Shown: positions 54,401 through 63,938, counted from the first letter of the stretch. The stretch: DNA of 64,000 nt from Bacteroidales bacterium (GCA_016929525.1 JAFGIP010000089.1:32452-96451); one strand, 5' to 3'. A program made the numbers and translations. Notes: generated by a model from the letters alone, not told the origin.

Positions 54401-55879
54401 ATGCGTTTTTTTTTCAAGTACTTATTCTTACTCATAATATTGATCATTGCATTAGTTAGTTGCAGAAAGGACGAATTTATTACCGAAAGTGGGGCCACCT
54501 TAAAATTTTCTACGGATACAGTCTATTTCGATACAATACTTTCTACACTGGGTTCTGTTACAAAACGTTTTAAAGTATATAATACACACGATCAGTCAAT
54601 CAGAATTCAGGAATTGTATCTTGCCGGGGGTAATAGTTCGCATTACAGGTTAAATGTCGATGGAGCAATGGGCAACAGTTTTAGTAATATTGAGATAAGA
54701 AGTTCCGACAGTATTTACGTTTTTGTAGAAGTTACAATTGACCCTACAGGGCACAACAGTCCTATGGTTATTGAAGATTCAGTTGTTTTCATGACAAATG
54801 GCAGCTTACAAGATGTTAACCTTATAGCATACGGTCAGGATGTTAATATTTTTAATAATGAAATAATTGAATCGCAAACCTGGACGAAAGAAAAACCTTA
54901 TCTCATACTTAATAATGTTGCAATAGATTCATTTGAAGTGTTGACCATTGAACCGGGTACACATATTTTTATTCATAATTACGCCAGTCTTTTGGTATGG
55001 GGACAGGTTGAGGCTATCGGTACTCTTGAAGAACCAATTGTTTTCATGGGTGATCGGTTTGACTTTCCATATGATCAGGCAGCAGGACAGTGGGGCACAA
55101 TTTATATTGCTCCCAAAAGTACCGGAAGTGTTTTCGAATATGTAATTATTAAAAATTCAAATGCCGGAATGCAGGTTGGTTATCCTAATCAGGATTATAT
55201 GCCTTCGGTTGAAATACGAAACTGTATGATATTGAATGCGGCGTCGTATGGTATATTTGCATTTCGGGCAGATATTAAAGCCTACAATACCATTATTGCC
55301 GATTGCGGACTGGTAGCGTTAGGTTTATTCCTGGGTGGAAATTACGATTTCTATCATTGTTCAATATCAAATATAGGTGCTTATTACCCATCAGTTGTAG
55401 CTGGTGATTATAAGTCGCGGTCGACACCTTCACTTTATTTTTCAAATAATCTGGACTGGTATGAGCTGGATGACGATTTTTGGGTTACCGATGTTACCTA
55501 TTCGGAAGATCTTAATCTGAATTTTTACAATTCAATACTTTACGGCACAAAGGATCAGGAAATTTTATACGACAGTATCACAGATGTGGCATTTAATTAT
55601 TATTTCGATCACTGCCTCATAAAAAACCATGAGGATTCACTTGATTATGATGATCCTGAACATTTTAATAAAATAATATTGAATATAGATCCGGCTTTTA
55701 TAAATGACAGTATTTCGTTAGATGATTATAATTTCGAGCTGAATACTATGTCACCTGCAATAGACTCAGGTAGTATAAATTTAATACAGGGTATACCTTC
55801 TCTGGATCTGGATTTTAAAGGAAACAGCAGAACCGCTGATGGTATGCCCGATCTTGGTGCATTCGAACGCTATGATTAA
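54401..55879 (+). CDS. Right-handed beta-helix surface lipoprotein
   Basis: A 492-residue lipoprotein with lipobox LVSC (Cys22) following a strongly hydrophobic signal (FFFKYLFLLIILIIA). Residues about 30-150 look like an immunoglobulin-like beta domain; from about residue 170 repeated short strands with Asn turns (IVFMGDRFD, VFEYVIIKNSNAGMQV, IRNCMILNAASYGIFAF and YNTIIADCGL) indicate a parallel beta helix. The C-terminal LDLDFKGNSRTADGMPDLGAFE motif is the choice-of-anchor type ending of such proteins. Relatives are pectate-lyase-like or adhesin-like; no catalytic site can be named. Its last 8 bases overlap the next gene. Confidence 0.75.
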   Translation: MRFFFKYLFLLIILIIALVSCRKDEFITESGATLKFSTDTVYFDTILSTLGSVTKRFKVYNTHDQSIRIQELYLAGGNSSHYRLNVDGAMGNSFSNIEIRSSDSIYVFVEVTIDPTGHNSPMVIEDSVVFMTNGSLQDVNLIAYGQDVNIFNNEIIESQTWTKEKPYLILNNVAIDSFEVLTIEPGTHIFIHNYASLLVWGQVEAIGTLEEPIVFMGDRFDFPYDQAAGQWGTIYIAPKSTGSVFEYVIIKNSNAGMQVGYPNQDYMPSVEIRNCMILNAASYGIFAFRADIKAYNTIIADCGLVALGLFLGGNYDFYHCSISNIGAYYPSVVAGDYKSRSTPSLYFSNNLDWYELDDDFWVTDVTYSEDLNLNFYNSILYGTKDQEILYDSITDVAFNYYFDHCLIKNHEDSLDYDDPEHFNKIILNIDPAFINDSISLDDYNFELNTMSPAIDSGSINLIQGIPSLDLDFKGNSRTADGMPDLGAFERYD

Positions 55880-56915
55880 ATATATTTTAAGCAGTTTCTT
55901 AGTTTTCACATTTATTCTTACAGGAAATCGTTGTTATTCTCAAACTGTTACAGAGTCAAGGGGCGATATCAGGGTAATGTTTTATAATGTCGAAAATCTG
56001 TTTGATGTATACGATGACACCATTAAAAATGATAATGAATTCTTACCGGATGGTGAGAAAAAATGGACATACAGCCATTTTAGGCAAAAAACACTGAATA
56101 TTTATAAAACAATTGCAGCTGTCGGGGAAGTTAGTCCTCCGGAAATTGTATGTTTTGCAGAAATTGAGAACAGGTATGTATTGAACGAACTTATTTATAA
56201 AACCCCGCTTGAAAAATATCGGTACAAGATTGTACATTTTGATTCGCCCGATCTGCGTGGTATCGATGTAGGCTTGATTTACCGAAAGGAAAAGATACAG
56301 TTTATTGATTCAAGAAATATTGAAGTAGATTTACCCTTTAAATATAGCAGGCCAACCCGGGACATACTTTATTTTAAATGTCTGGTTGATAGATCTGATA
56401 CCTTGCATTTGTTTGTTAATCACTGGCCTTCGCGTATGGGAGGTAAGGCAAAGTCAGCATCAAAAAGAAACTATGCTGCAACCGTATTGCGCAACTCAGT
56501 TGATTCGATTCTGGAATTTAATTCATGTGCAAAAATCTTAATAATGGGCGACTTTAATGATGAACCTTGGGATGAAAGTATTCAAAAACATCTTGGGGCC
56601 TTAAACACCTTTAATGAACCATCATGCGCTGATTTATACAATCTTTCTTCAACCGGAAGTAATGATGTTTCAGGAACTTACAGGTACATGGCAGAGTGGA
56701 ATTTTCTGGATCAGTGTATAGTTTCCGGATCACTTCTTAATGAAACAGGCAGTTTACATACAAACGCCGATAAATTTCATATCGCCGATTTTGATTTTCT
56801 TTTACAGGACGATAATAAATTTGGAGGCAAAAAACCATTTAGAACATATATCGGTCCGTTATATCATGGAGGCTTTAGCGATCATTTACCTGTATTTGTC
56901 GATTTGGATTTATAA
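55872..56915 (+). CDS. Exported endonuclease/exonuclease/phosphatase-family protein
   Basis: A 347-residue protein with signal peptide (IKYILSSFLVFTFIL, ending CYSQ). The EEP core is visible: RVMFYNVENLFD (Asn for metal binding; about 35-46), CFAEIENR with catalytic Glu (about 96-103), DVGLIYRK, FVNHWPSRMGG, ILIMGDFNDEPWD with catalytic Asp/Asn (about 222-234) and the final SDHLPVFVDL with His. It therefore hydrolyses phosphodiesters, either DNA/RNA outside the cell or phospholipid headgroups. ATG 55872 overlaps the lipoprotein stop by 8 nt, so the two are translationally coupled. Confidence 0.85.
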   Translation: MIKYILSSFLVFTFILTGNRCYSQTVTESRGDIRVMFYNVENLFDVYDDTIKNDNEFLPDGEKKWTYSHFRQKTLNIYKTIAAVGEVSPPEIVCFAEIENRYVLNELIYKTPLEKYRYKIVHFDSPDLRGIDVGLIYRKEKIQFIDSRNIEVDLPFKYSRPTRDILYFKCLVDRSDTLHLFVNHWPSRMGGKAKSASKRNYAATVLRNSVDSILEFNSCAKILIMGDFNDEPWDESIQKHLGALNTFNEPSCADLYNLSSTGSNDVSGTYRYMAEWNFLDQCIVSGSLLNETGSLHTNADKFHIADFDFLLQDDNKFGGKKPFRTYIGPLYHGGFSDHLPVFVDLDL

Positions 56916-56976
56916 ATTAATTTAATCTTTACATTTTTTCTTTTTCAGCGCAAAATAGAATTGCCAATTTTACCAA

Positions 56977-59916
56977 ATGGATTTAAAATTCATAATTACA
57001 CTTACAGAGCACCGGGCACTTGGGCTGGTATTTGCGCCTTATGTCGTCAGGAAAGAACGATCGCAGGATTATTATACAGTTTACGACAGGGCTACTAACA
57101 TAAGTCTGAAGTCATACGAATCGATTTTATCACCGGAAGAAGTACAGCTGGTAAAACTCATTGAAGATTATCAGGAGCAGCAATTGCAAAAACTCTTTTC
57201 AAAAAAGAAGATCTCTTCCAGAGAATTTATCAGCGCCATCGATAATCAGTTACTTGAATCTAAGATAAGGCCCTATATTGAACGCCGCATGACACAATGC
57301 ATTGATATTCTCGAAACCAGTCCGGTTCCGGTATATCATAAGATTCTGCATAATAAAGTTTACGAAGACGATCGAATTTATATTGTTGAGGAAGAGAGTT
57401 CCTCTGTTTTCAATTTCATTAAAACCCCTGAAGGACTTCAATATTTTCTTTCAATTGAACACAATGGGAATGAACTAAATCTCAATGGCAAACAAGGCTT
57501 AATCGTAACGAATCAGCCATGTTCAGTTATTATTGACAACAAGCTTTTTGTTTTCAGGGATATTGACAGTAAAAAAATTATACCTTTTTTTACTAAGGAA
57601 GCTATCAATATTCCAAAATCGGCAGAAAAAAAATATTTCGAAACATTTGTGCGTACTGCAATAAAAAAGTATAAAGTAAATGCAAGAGGTTTCGAAATTC
57701 TTGATGAACAAAAGAAGCCAACACCTACATTAAATATTGAATGCGATCTTTCCGGTAAATTTGTTTTAGTACTTAGGTTCATTTACGACCGGAAAACGAT
57801 ATACTATGCCAACCGGAAAACAGAACAGAAAGTCAGCTGCGAGTTTAAGGGTGAAGAGGTCAGATTTATAAGGATTAAACGCGATTATCAATTTGAAAAC
57901 GATTGTATCTCATCACTTTTGTCTTTGGGGATGGTCAATAAGGAAGGGCCATACTTTCAACCGTTAAAAAAGAATAAAGAGATAGATGGTACATGTTATA
58001 ATGTAATTAACTGGATCAATTTTAACAGCTCACTGATTCGTAAATCGGGTTTTTCTGTAGCTCAAAGCGATCCGAAGAAATCCTATTATCTCGACGACTT
58101 CAAACTGAAGATGGAGGTGTCTGAAAAAAGCAACGATTGGTTTGATATTGAAGCGCGGGTTGAATTTGCAGGCTTTAAAATTCCATTTGTTTCTTTTTAT
58201 ACCAACATATTAGAACGTGAAAGGGAATTTGTATTACCCGACGGAAGGGTTGTCATTCTGCCTGAAGAGTGGTTCGAATCATACAGGGATCTGCTTAGTT
58301 TTTCAAAGGTTGAAAATGGAAGCATTATATTGGAGAAGCAGCATTTTCCAATACTAAATAAGATTAAAAAAGGCATATCCGGGAATTTCAGGGAAAGTCT
58401 GCTGAGTCTGATAGAGGATGAAAAACATATTATTGAAATCCCTGATGGTATTAAAGCCAAACTAAGGAGTTATCAGGTAGAAGGTTACAGCTGGATGCAC
58501 AGGTTGTATCAGAACGGTTTTGGTGGTTGCCTGGCTGACGATATGGGATTGGGGAAAACACTGCAAACGTTAGTACTTTTAAGAAAAGTAATCAGTGAGT
58601 CAACTTCTGCCAATGATAAAAAAGATAAACCTCTGGCAGTTGATCAGTTGTCTTTATTTGAAGATAAAGTTGCCAAAATTACTTTGCAGACAAAAGCATC
58701 GCTTATTGTTGTTCCAACCTCGCTGGTCCACAACTGGATTAATGAGGTTAATAACTTCATGACGGATATTGTAATTAATGCATATGTTGGTACGCAAAGA
58801 GGTGAGTTAAAAGAGGTATGCGATAAGAGCAATCTAGTAATTACATCCTATGGTATCTTGCGCAATGATCTGGAACAATTTATTAAAATAGGATTTTTAT
58901 ATGTTGTTCTGGATGAAAGTCAAATGATAAAAAATCCGGCGTCGAAAACGTATAGGGCGGTAATGCAATTAAAGGCTGAAAACAGAATTGTACTAACAGG
59001 AACCCCTATTGAAAATTCACTTACCGATTTATGGGCACAAATTAATTTTCTTAATCCCGGGTTACTGGGAAATTTAACTTTCTTCAGATCAGAGTTTCAG
59101 CTGCCGATTGAAAAGTATAACGATGCGGGTAAGAGAGAGAAACTTCAGCAACTTATTTCACCGTTTGTTTTAAGGCGGACCAAAAGCCAGGTTGCAAAAG
59201 AGCTTCCTCCGTTGAATGAACAGCTAGTATACTGCAATCTGAACGATCAGCAGGAAATATACTATGAAAGGGAAAAATCAAAAGCCCGTAATATTGTACT
59301 GGAAAAAATGACTCAGCTGGGGTTGAATAAGTCGGCAGTTTTTATTTTAAAGTCGTTAACACGACTAAGGCAGATCGCTAATCATCCTGCAATGGTTGAC
59401 GAGGAGTATTTTTCAGGTTCAGGGAAATTCAGCGAGGTTACCAGGAATCTTTTAAGTTTAAAGACCGAAGGTAACAAGGCTCTTGTGTTCAGCTCATTTG
59501 TAAAACATCTCGATCTGATAGCTGATTTTCTTGATAATGAAAAGATAAAGTATGCCTGGCTGACAGGAGATACAAAAGACAGGGAAACAGAAATAAAAAA
59601 ATTCCAGGATGACCCGGACTGTTCATTTTTTCTGATCTCAGTAAAAGCCGGAGGTGTAGGTTTGAACCTGACAGCAGCAGAGTATGTATTTATCCTGGAT
59701 CCGTGGTGGAATCCGGCTGTTGAAATGCAGGCTTTAAGCCGCGCACATAGAATAGGACAGGATAAGAGGGTTTTTGTTTATCGTTTTATTTCACGCAATA
59801 CATTGGAAGAAAAGATCATTAAGCTCCAGGAACGTAAGTCAGAGCTTTCGGAAGCTTTTATCGGCAGAGACTATAAGGGAATTACCAAAGAACAGGTACT
59901 GGCACTGTTTAACTAG
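56977..59916 (+). CDS. SNF2/Swi2-family ATPase (helicase-like)
   Basis: A 979-residue cytoplasmic DNA translocase of the RapA/HepA-like bacterial SNF2 class. An N-terminal region of about 470 residues without zinc-binding cysteines precedes the motor. Motif I is DDMGLGKT (521-528), motif II is DESQ (646-649), then LTGTPIENSLTDLW, and in lobe 2 VFSSFVKHLD, SVKAGGVGLNLTAA and QALSRAHRIGQ. SNF2 proteins remodel protein-DNA complexes. The gene stands alone rather than in a defence cluster, and no nuclease or methylase lies next to it. A strong terminator follows. Confidence 0.93.
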   Translation: MDLKFIITLTEHRALGLVFAPYVVRKERSQDYYTVYDRATNISLKSYESILSPEEVQLVKLIEDYQEQQLQKLFSKKKISSREFISAIDNQLLESKIRPYIERRMTQCIDILETSPVPVYHKILHNKVYEDDRIYIVEEESSSVFNFIKTPEGLQYFLSIEHNGNELNLNGKQGLIVTNQPCSVIIDNKLFVFRDIDSKKIIPFFTKEAINIPKSAEKKYFETFVRTAIKKYKVNARGFEILDEQKKPTPTLNIECDLSGKFVLVLRFIYDRKTIYYANRKTEQKVSCEFKGEEVRFIRIKRDYQFENDCISSLLSLGMVNKEGPYFQPLKKNKEIDGTCYNVINWINFNSSLIRKSGFSVAQSDPKKSYYLDDFKLKMEVSEKSNDWFDIEARVEFAGFKIPFVSFYTNILEREREFVLPDGRVVILPEEWFESYRDLLSFSKVENGSIILEKQHFPILNKIKKGISGNFRESLLSLIEDEKHIIEIPDGIKAKLRSYQVEGYSWMHRLYQNGFGGCLADDMGLGKTLQTLVLLRKVISESTSANDKKDKPLAVDQLSLFEDKVAKITLQTKASLIVVPTSLVHNWINEVNNFMTDIVINAYVGTQRGELKEVCDKSNLVITSYGILRNDLEQFIKIGFLYVVLDESQMIKNPASKTYRAVMQLKAENRIVLTGTPIENSLTDLWAQINFLNPGLLGNLTFFRSEFQLPIEKYNDAGKREKLQQLISPFVLRRTKSQVAKELPPLNEQLVYCNLNDQQEIYYEREKSKARNIVLEKMTQLGLNKSAVFILKSLTRLRQIANHPAMVDEEYFSGSGKFSEVTRNLLSLKTEGNKALVFSSFVKHLDLIADFLDNEKIKYAWLTGDTKDRETEIKKFQDDPDCSFFLISVKAGGVGLNLTAAEYVFILDPWWNPAVEMQALSRAHRIGQDKRVFVYRFISRNTLEEKIIKLQERKSELSEAFIGRDYKGITKEQVLALFN

Positions 59917-59936
59917 ATCCATTATAACATAGAAAC

Positions 59937-59962
59937 AAAAAAGCCGGAATATATATTCCAGC
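59937..59962 (-). terminator. Rho-independent terminator between SNF2 and barrel genes
   Basis: GCCGGAAT at 59943-59950 pairs with ATTCCAGC at 59955-59962 with one G-T pair. On the minus strand it is followed by six T, so it best serves the gene at 60000; on the plus strand the trailing run is mixed. Confidence 0.7.
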
Positions 59963-59999
59963 CTTCGTAAATATTATTCTTTATATCAGAGAAAGTAAA

Positions 60000-60692
60000 T
60001 CAGAAATAAAACGTACAACCGATCTGCCCGCCGGTATAATTAAATTCTATGGTTTCAAGGTAATATTCAATGAATTCCGGCTCATCCGCGCCTACAGAAG
60101 GAGGGTTATCGGTATCTCCTTCGTTCGAATTGATATAGTTAAATGTGAACCCGGGTTCTATGGCAAATTTTCTGAAGCGTAACATAACACCCACCTGAAA
60201 TGAGAATCCGGGACACCATCGTGTGCTCTTAAAATCGGGGCCTTTAAATTTAAGTCTGTTAAAAGATGCCCCTGGTCCAAAAAAAACAGAAAGACGACCT
60301 CCGGTGGGAATATGGAGATTAAATTTAAGTGCAGGCGAGATCCTGTTAAATGAATAATAATCCGTGCTGCTGTTTATCGAAATCAATTTTGGGCTTCCTG
60401 AACATTCAAGTTCGACTTTTAATTCTGTCATTTTTGTGAAAAAAAATGAGCCATGGCCACTAATGGTGTAGTATACCATCATATCATAAGATCCAAGAAT
60501 TTCCTCGGCATAACTATAATAATCGTTCAAAAAGTCATTGATTTCACCGGGATAGAATCCCCCGATATTTACACCGGCACCCCAATAAAATAATTTAGAC
60601 GTAAACCGGCTTTGTGTTGGTTCAGAATACTGGGCTGAAGACAAACCATATAAAAGGAATGTCACTAACAGGAGTAAAAAAATTCGTTTCAT
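60000..60692 (-). CDS. Small outer-membrane beta-barrel protein
   Basis: A 230-residue exported protein of the outer-membrane beta-barrel (OmpX/PorT-like) type common in Bacteroidota. It has a signal peptide (KRIFLLLLVTFLLYG, ending SSAQ), then strands such as LFYWGAGVNIGGFYP, LSVFFGPGASFNRLKF and CPGFSFQVGVMLRF, and ends with GGQIGCTFYF, a terminal aromatic fitting BAM recognition. ATG 60692 is preferred over 60728 because it places the signal peptide at the N-terminus. Function is unknown; no partner is suggested by the flanking genes. Confidence 0.7.
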   Translation of the reverse strand: MKRIFLLLLVTFLLYGLSSAQYSEPTQSRFTSKLFYWGAGVNIGGFYPGEINDFLNDYYSYAEEILGSYDMMVYYTISGHGSFFFTKMTELKVELECSGSPKLISINSSTDYYSFNRISPALKFNLHIPTGGRLSVFFGPGASFNRLKFKGPDFKSTRWCPGFSFQVGVMLRFRKFAIEPGFTFNYINSNEGDTDNPPSVGADEPEFIEYYLETIEFNYTGGQIGCTFYF

Positions 60693-60844
60693 TATTGTAG
60701 GTATTGATTGGTTTAAACTAATTATCATTTACATATAACAATGGTATAAGTGAAAGAAATCAAATGTAAAAAGATTTGACGTTCTATCAAAATCATAATC
60801 TGAACAAATGAAATAAGGTAGCGCGATAATATATTCAGTGCTTG

Positions 60845-62248
60845 TTAATTTTCATCTGATTTACGAAGTCCCAGCTCCCTTGCTTTTTTTAACATGAAAT
60901 TATATGCTTCATCGTAATTATTGTGTATTTCACCTTCGAGGATCGCTTCTTTAATTGCATTTTTAATAACACCTACTTCTTGGCATGGGCCAAGGCCGAA
61001 TGTATTCATTATAATTTTGCCTGAAACAGGAGGCTGAAAATTTCTTATTGCATCTTTTTCTTCGATCTCTTTTAGTTTTTTTCTTACTAACTTAAAATTG
61101 GTAAGGTACTGTTTAACTTTCGCATCATTTTTAGATGTAATGTCTGCTTCGCACATAAGCATCAGATCGTCGATATCGTTGCCGGCTTCAAAAAGTAAAC
61201 GACGAACAGCACTATCAGTAACTTCATCCTGGGACAGTACAATTGGACGCAGATGAAGTTTCACCAGCTTTTCAACGTACTTCATGTTATTGCCCATAGG
61301 GAGTTTTAATCTCCTGAAAATTCCTTTTACCATCTTGCTGCCAATATAATCATGCCCATGGAATGTCCAGCCGGTTTCCGGTTCGTAACGTTTGGTTGTC
61401 GGTTTCCCTATATCATGCAATAAAGCAGCCCATCTTAACCATAAGTTATCTGATCTCCCTGCAACGTTATCAAGTACTTTTATTGTGTGGAAAAAGTTAT
61501 CCTTATGGGCTTTATCTTCCTTTACATCAACACCTTTAAGTTTCTGGAATTCCGGGAATATTATTTCAAGTAACCCTGTTTGTTCCAGTAATCTGAAACC
61601 AACCGAAGGCTTGTGTGCCAGAATGACCTTGTTCAACTCATCAATGATCCTTTCTGCTGAAACAATGGATATTCTGTTCTTATTTTCAGCAATAGCCTGC
61701 AATGACTCATTTTCTATTTTAAAATTTAACTCAGTGGCAAACCTGATAGCACGCATCATTCTTAACGGGTCGTCGGAATACGTTCTGTTTGGATCTAACG
61801 GAGTTCGAATGATCTTATCTTTTAAATCCTTTATGCCATTGAACGGGTCCACTAGGTCTCCGAATGTTGGCTTATTTAATGAATATGCCATTGAGTTTAT
61901 TGTGAAGTCTCTCCTGTTTTGGTCGTCAGCCAGAGTACCATCTTCAACAACAGGCTTTCTTGAATTCTTCCGGTAAGATTCCTTCCTTGCACCGACAAAC
62001 TCAACTTCCATATCTTTATAATGGAGCATTGCGGTACCAAAATTTTTAAAAACATTCACCTTAACATTCCCGATGCGTTTAGCTACATTTTTGGCAAGCT
62101 CAATACCACTTCCGATAATTAATATATCGATATCTTTTGTTGGTCTTTTAAGCAATACATCTCTTACAAAGCCACCTATCACATAACACTCCAGACCTTT
62201 TTTTTCAACCAGATCGGAAATGATTTTAAATATGGGATGCTTTAACAT
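60845..62248 (-). CDS. cca: CCA-adding tRNA nucleotidyltransferase with HD domain
   Basis: A 467-residue class II nucleotidyltransferase. The head domain has YVIGGFVRDVLLKRPTKDIDI (about 20-40; the acidic pair in DID is catalytic), RRDFTINSMAY, and DPNRTYSDDPLRMMRAIRFA-type neck residues. An HD phosphohydrolase domain follows, with LLHDIGKPTT and FHGHDYIG. It adds or repairs the CCA end of tRNA; the HD domain gives phosphatase or phosphodiesterase activity in relatives. A poly(A) polymerase role cannot be excluded. ATG 62248 is chosen over 62338, whose extra 30 residues are unconserved. Confidence 0.9.
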   Translation of the reverse strand: MLKHPIFKIISDLVEKKGLECYVIGGFVRDVLLKRPTKDIDILIIGSGIELAKNVAKRIGNVKVNVFKNFGTAMLHYKDMEVEFVGARKESYRKNSRKPVVEDGTLADDQNRRDFTINSMAYSLNKPTFGDLVDPFNGIKDLKDKIIRTPLDPNRTYSDDPLRMMRAIRFATELNFKIENESLQAIAENKNRISIVSAERIIDELNKVILAHKPSVGFRLLEQTGLLEIIFPEFQKLKGVDVKEDKAHKDNFFHTIKVLDNVAGRSDNLWLRWAALLHDIGKPTTKRYEPETGWTFHGHDYIGSKMVKGIFRRLKLPMGNNMKYVEKLVKLHLRPIVLSQDEVTDSAVRRLLFEAGNDIDDLMLMCEADITSKNDAKVKQYLTNFKLVRKKLKEIEEKDAIRNFQPPVSGKIIMNTFGLGPCQEVGVIKNAIKEAILEGEIHNNYDEAYNFMLKKARELGLRKSDEN

Positions 62249-62458
62249 TTTGGTGTTATTTTCTGTAAGGTCTGTAAAAATACAAATCTTTATACTATTG
62301 ACACGCAAGCAATAGTAACACCCTTTAATATCGATCAATTATCAGCAGTAGTATAAAAGGTCCTTTGATTTAAATTGAAAATAAATCAGACCCGTTTTTT
62401 TGAACCGTTAAACATTCGTAACTTAATCATTATTTGATTCAATGAAACAGGATATATT

Positions 62459-62815
62459 ATGATTGAGCATTTGAATACCGATACTTTTAAAAAGAAAGTT
62501 TTCAATTATGAAGAAAACAAAGAGTGGAAATTCGAGGGCAACCTTCCCTGCCTGATTGATTTTTATGCAGATTGGTGCGGACCCTGTAAGATGATTACGC
62601 CGGTACTTGAAGAATTGGCTGCAGAGTATGAAGGTAAACTGAATATTTATAAAGTTGATACGGAGCAGGAGCGTGAGCTGGCAGCAATGTTCAGGATTCA
62701 GAGTATTCCTTCATTATTGTTTGTACCCGTGAATGAACAACCTCAGCTGGCTATGGGAGCACTGCCAAAGGACACTTTTATAAAAGCATTTAAGGATGTT
62801 CTGAAAGTAAAGTAA
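62459..62815 (+). CDS. trxA: Thioredoxin (WCGPC), paralogue 2
   Basis: A 118-residue thioredoxin with the classical active site WCGPC (Cys40, Cys43) and SIPSLLFVP. It shares with the copy at 47539 an unusual N-terminal extension and the end GALPKDTF, showing recent common origin, but uses Gly instead of Ala in the active site and has an extra Cys31. It is followed by a palindromic repeat region and then the E1-like gene. Being the canonical sequence, it is the better candidate for the housekeeping reductant. Confidence 0.92.
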   Translation: MIEHLNTDTFKKKVFNYEENKEWKFEGNLPCLIDFYADWCGPCKMITPVLEELAAEYEGKLNIYKVDTEQERELAAMFRIQSIPSLLFVPVNEQPQLAMGALPKDTFIKAFKDVLKVK

Positions 62816-62881
62816 TTTCAAATTTGAGGATATTGACCTAATATACAGAATTATTCCACAAGAAACACTCGACATATTGAC

Positions 62882-62934
62882 ATTCCGCACTTCCTGCCCG
62901 CCGTTCAAGTACTTTGGCAGGCGGGGATGCGGAA
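62882..62934. repeat. Long nested palindrome, GC-rich REP-like element (part 1)
   Basis: Outer arms TTCCGCA (62883-62889) and TGCGGAA (62928-62934) enclose inner arms CCTGCC (62893-62898) and GGCAGG (62916-62921). The region is far richer in GC than its surroundings and lies in an intergenic gap, as expected for a dispersed palindromic element. Confidence 0.65.
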
Positions 62935-62977
62935 CGGCAAAGCCCTCGACGAAGTCAATCCAGTATTAATTTGTTGG

Positions 62978-62997
62978 ATTCCCGCCTTCGCGGGAAT
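62978..62997. repeat. Short perfect hairpin, REP-like (part 2)
   Basis: ATTCCCGC and GCGGGAAT pair perfectly across a CTTC tetraloop. It lies 43 bp after the nested palindrome in the same thioredoxin/E1 gap and is too GC-rich for a typical terminator here; no T-run follows. Confidence 0.65.
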
Positions 62998-63070
62998 GTT
63001 GGGTAATACAAATGTGAAGGTGGTATAATATTGAATAATCATTTAACTTAATTAAGAAAAACCCTTTATT

Positions 63071-63775
63071 TTGTTAACCAAACCTGAACTTGAACAGTTT
63101 GACCGCCATTTAATAATGGAAGGTTTTACCGAGGAACACCAGAGTAAACTCAAAGAGGCAAAAGTTTTGGTGATTGGTGCCGGTGGACTGGGATCGCCGG
63201 TTCTGTTATATTTAGCTGCAGCAGGTATTGGCAGTATTGGTATCGTGGAATTTGATACAGTGTCTTTATCAAACCTGAACAGGCAGGTACTTTATACACA
63301 TTCCGATGTTGGTAAAAGTAAGGCAAAGCTTGCAGGTAAGATTGTAAGGAATGTAAATCCGTATTGCGAAATCAACGTTCTGGAAGAAAAATGGGAAGAC
63401 AAGGAACGGGCACTTAATATTGCAAAGAACTATGAAATTATCGTGGATTGTACAGATAACTATAGTTCCAGACTTCTTACAGACTTAATTTCCCGTGAAC
63501 TGTGCATACCCTTTGTGTATGGTGCCATATATAATTACGAGGGACAGGTATCGGTATTTAATTATAAAGGTTGCAGGGGTTACAGAGATTTTATAAAAGA
63601 AGAACCTGAGAAAAGGCAAAAACAGGTAGGAGTATTGGGCCCGTTACCCGGAATAATCGGAAGTATACAGGCAGTGGAGGTCATTAAAATCGTCTCTGGT
63701 ACAGGAGAAGTGCTGGCAGATAAGATGTTAATATGTTCGGTCAAATATAACCGTTATCAGGTTTTGGAGCTTTAA
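63071..63775 (+). CDS. HesA/MoeB/ThiF-family E1-like protein
   Basis: A 234-residue adenylating enzyme. The start FDRHLIMEGFTEEHQSKL and nucleotide loop VIGAGGLGSPVLLYLAAAG (about 33-51) are diagnostic, as are LSNLNRQVLY, DCTDNYSSR (about 130-138) and VGVLGPLPGIIGSIQAVEVIKI. These enzymes adenylate ThiS or MoaD C-termini. The Zn-binding cysteine pairs usual in MoeB/ThiF are absent (GCRGYRDF in place of a CxxC), and no rhodanese domain is attached. The start is TTG 63071; an in-frame stop lies 16 nt upstream and no ATG is available. No thiS, moaD or thiG is in view. Confidence 0.85.
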   Translation: MLTKPELEQFDRHLIMEGFTEEHQSKLKEAKVLVIGAGGLGSPVLLYLAAAGIGSIGIVEFDTVSLSNLNRQVLYTHSDVGKSKAKLAGKIVRNVNPYCEINVLEEKWEDKERALNIAKNYEIIVDCTDNYSSRLLTDLISRELCIPFVYGAIYNYEGQVSVFNYKGCRGYRDFIKEEPEKRQKQVGVLGPLPGIIGSIQAVEVIKIVSGTGEVLADKMLICSVKYNRYQVLEL

Positions 63776-63904
63776 ATAAGGATCATGTTTTATCCTTATT
63801 CCATTATTACAGTAGATATTCTTATTATGATAAATACTTATAATTTTAAGGTTTATTTAATTGTTTATAAATCTATATATGAAAGAGATTACAAATAAAA
63901 AAAG

Positions 63905-63938
63905 AGGCTGTCCAAAAAGTATCGGACAGCCTTTTTTT
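63905..63938 (+). terminator. Rho-independent terminator after the E1 gene
   Basis: AGGCTGTCC at 63905-63913 pairs with GGACAGCCT at 63924-63932 and continues into TTTTTT on the plus strand. It is a strong terminator 129 nt after the stop codon. Confidence 0.8.
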
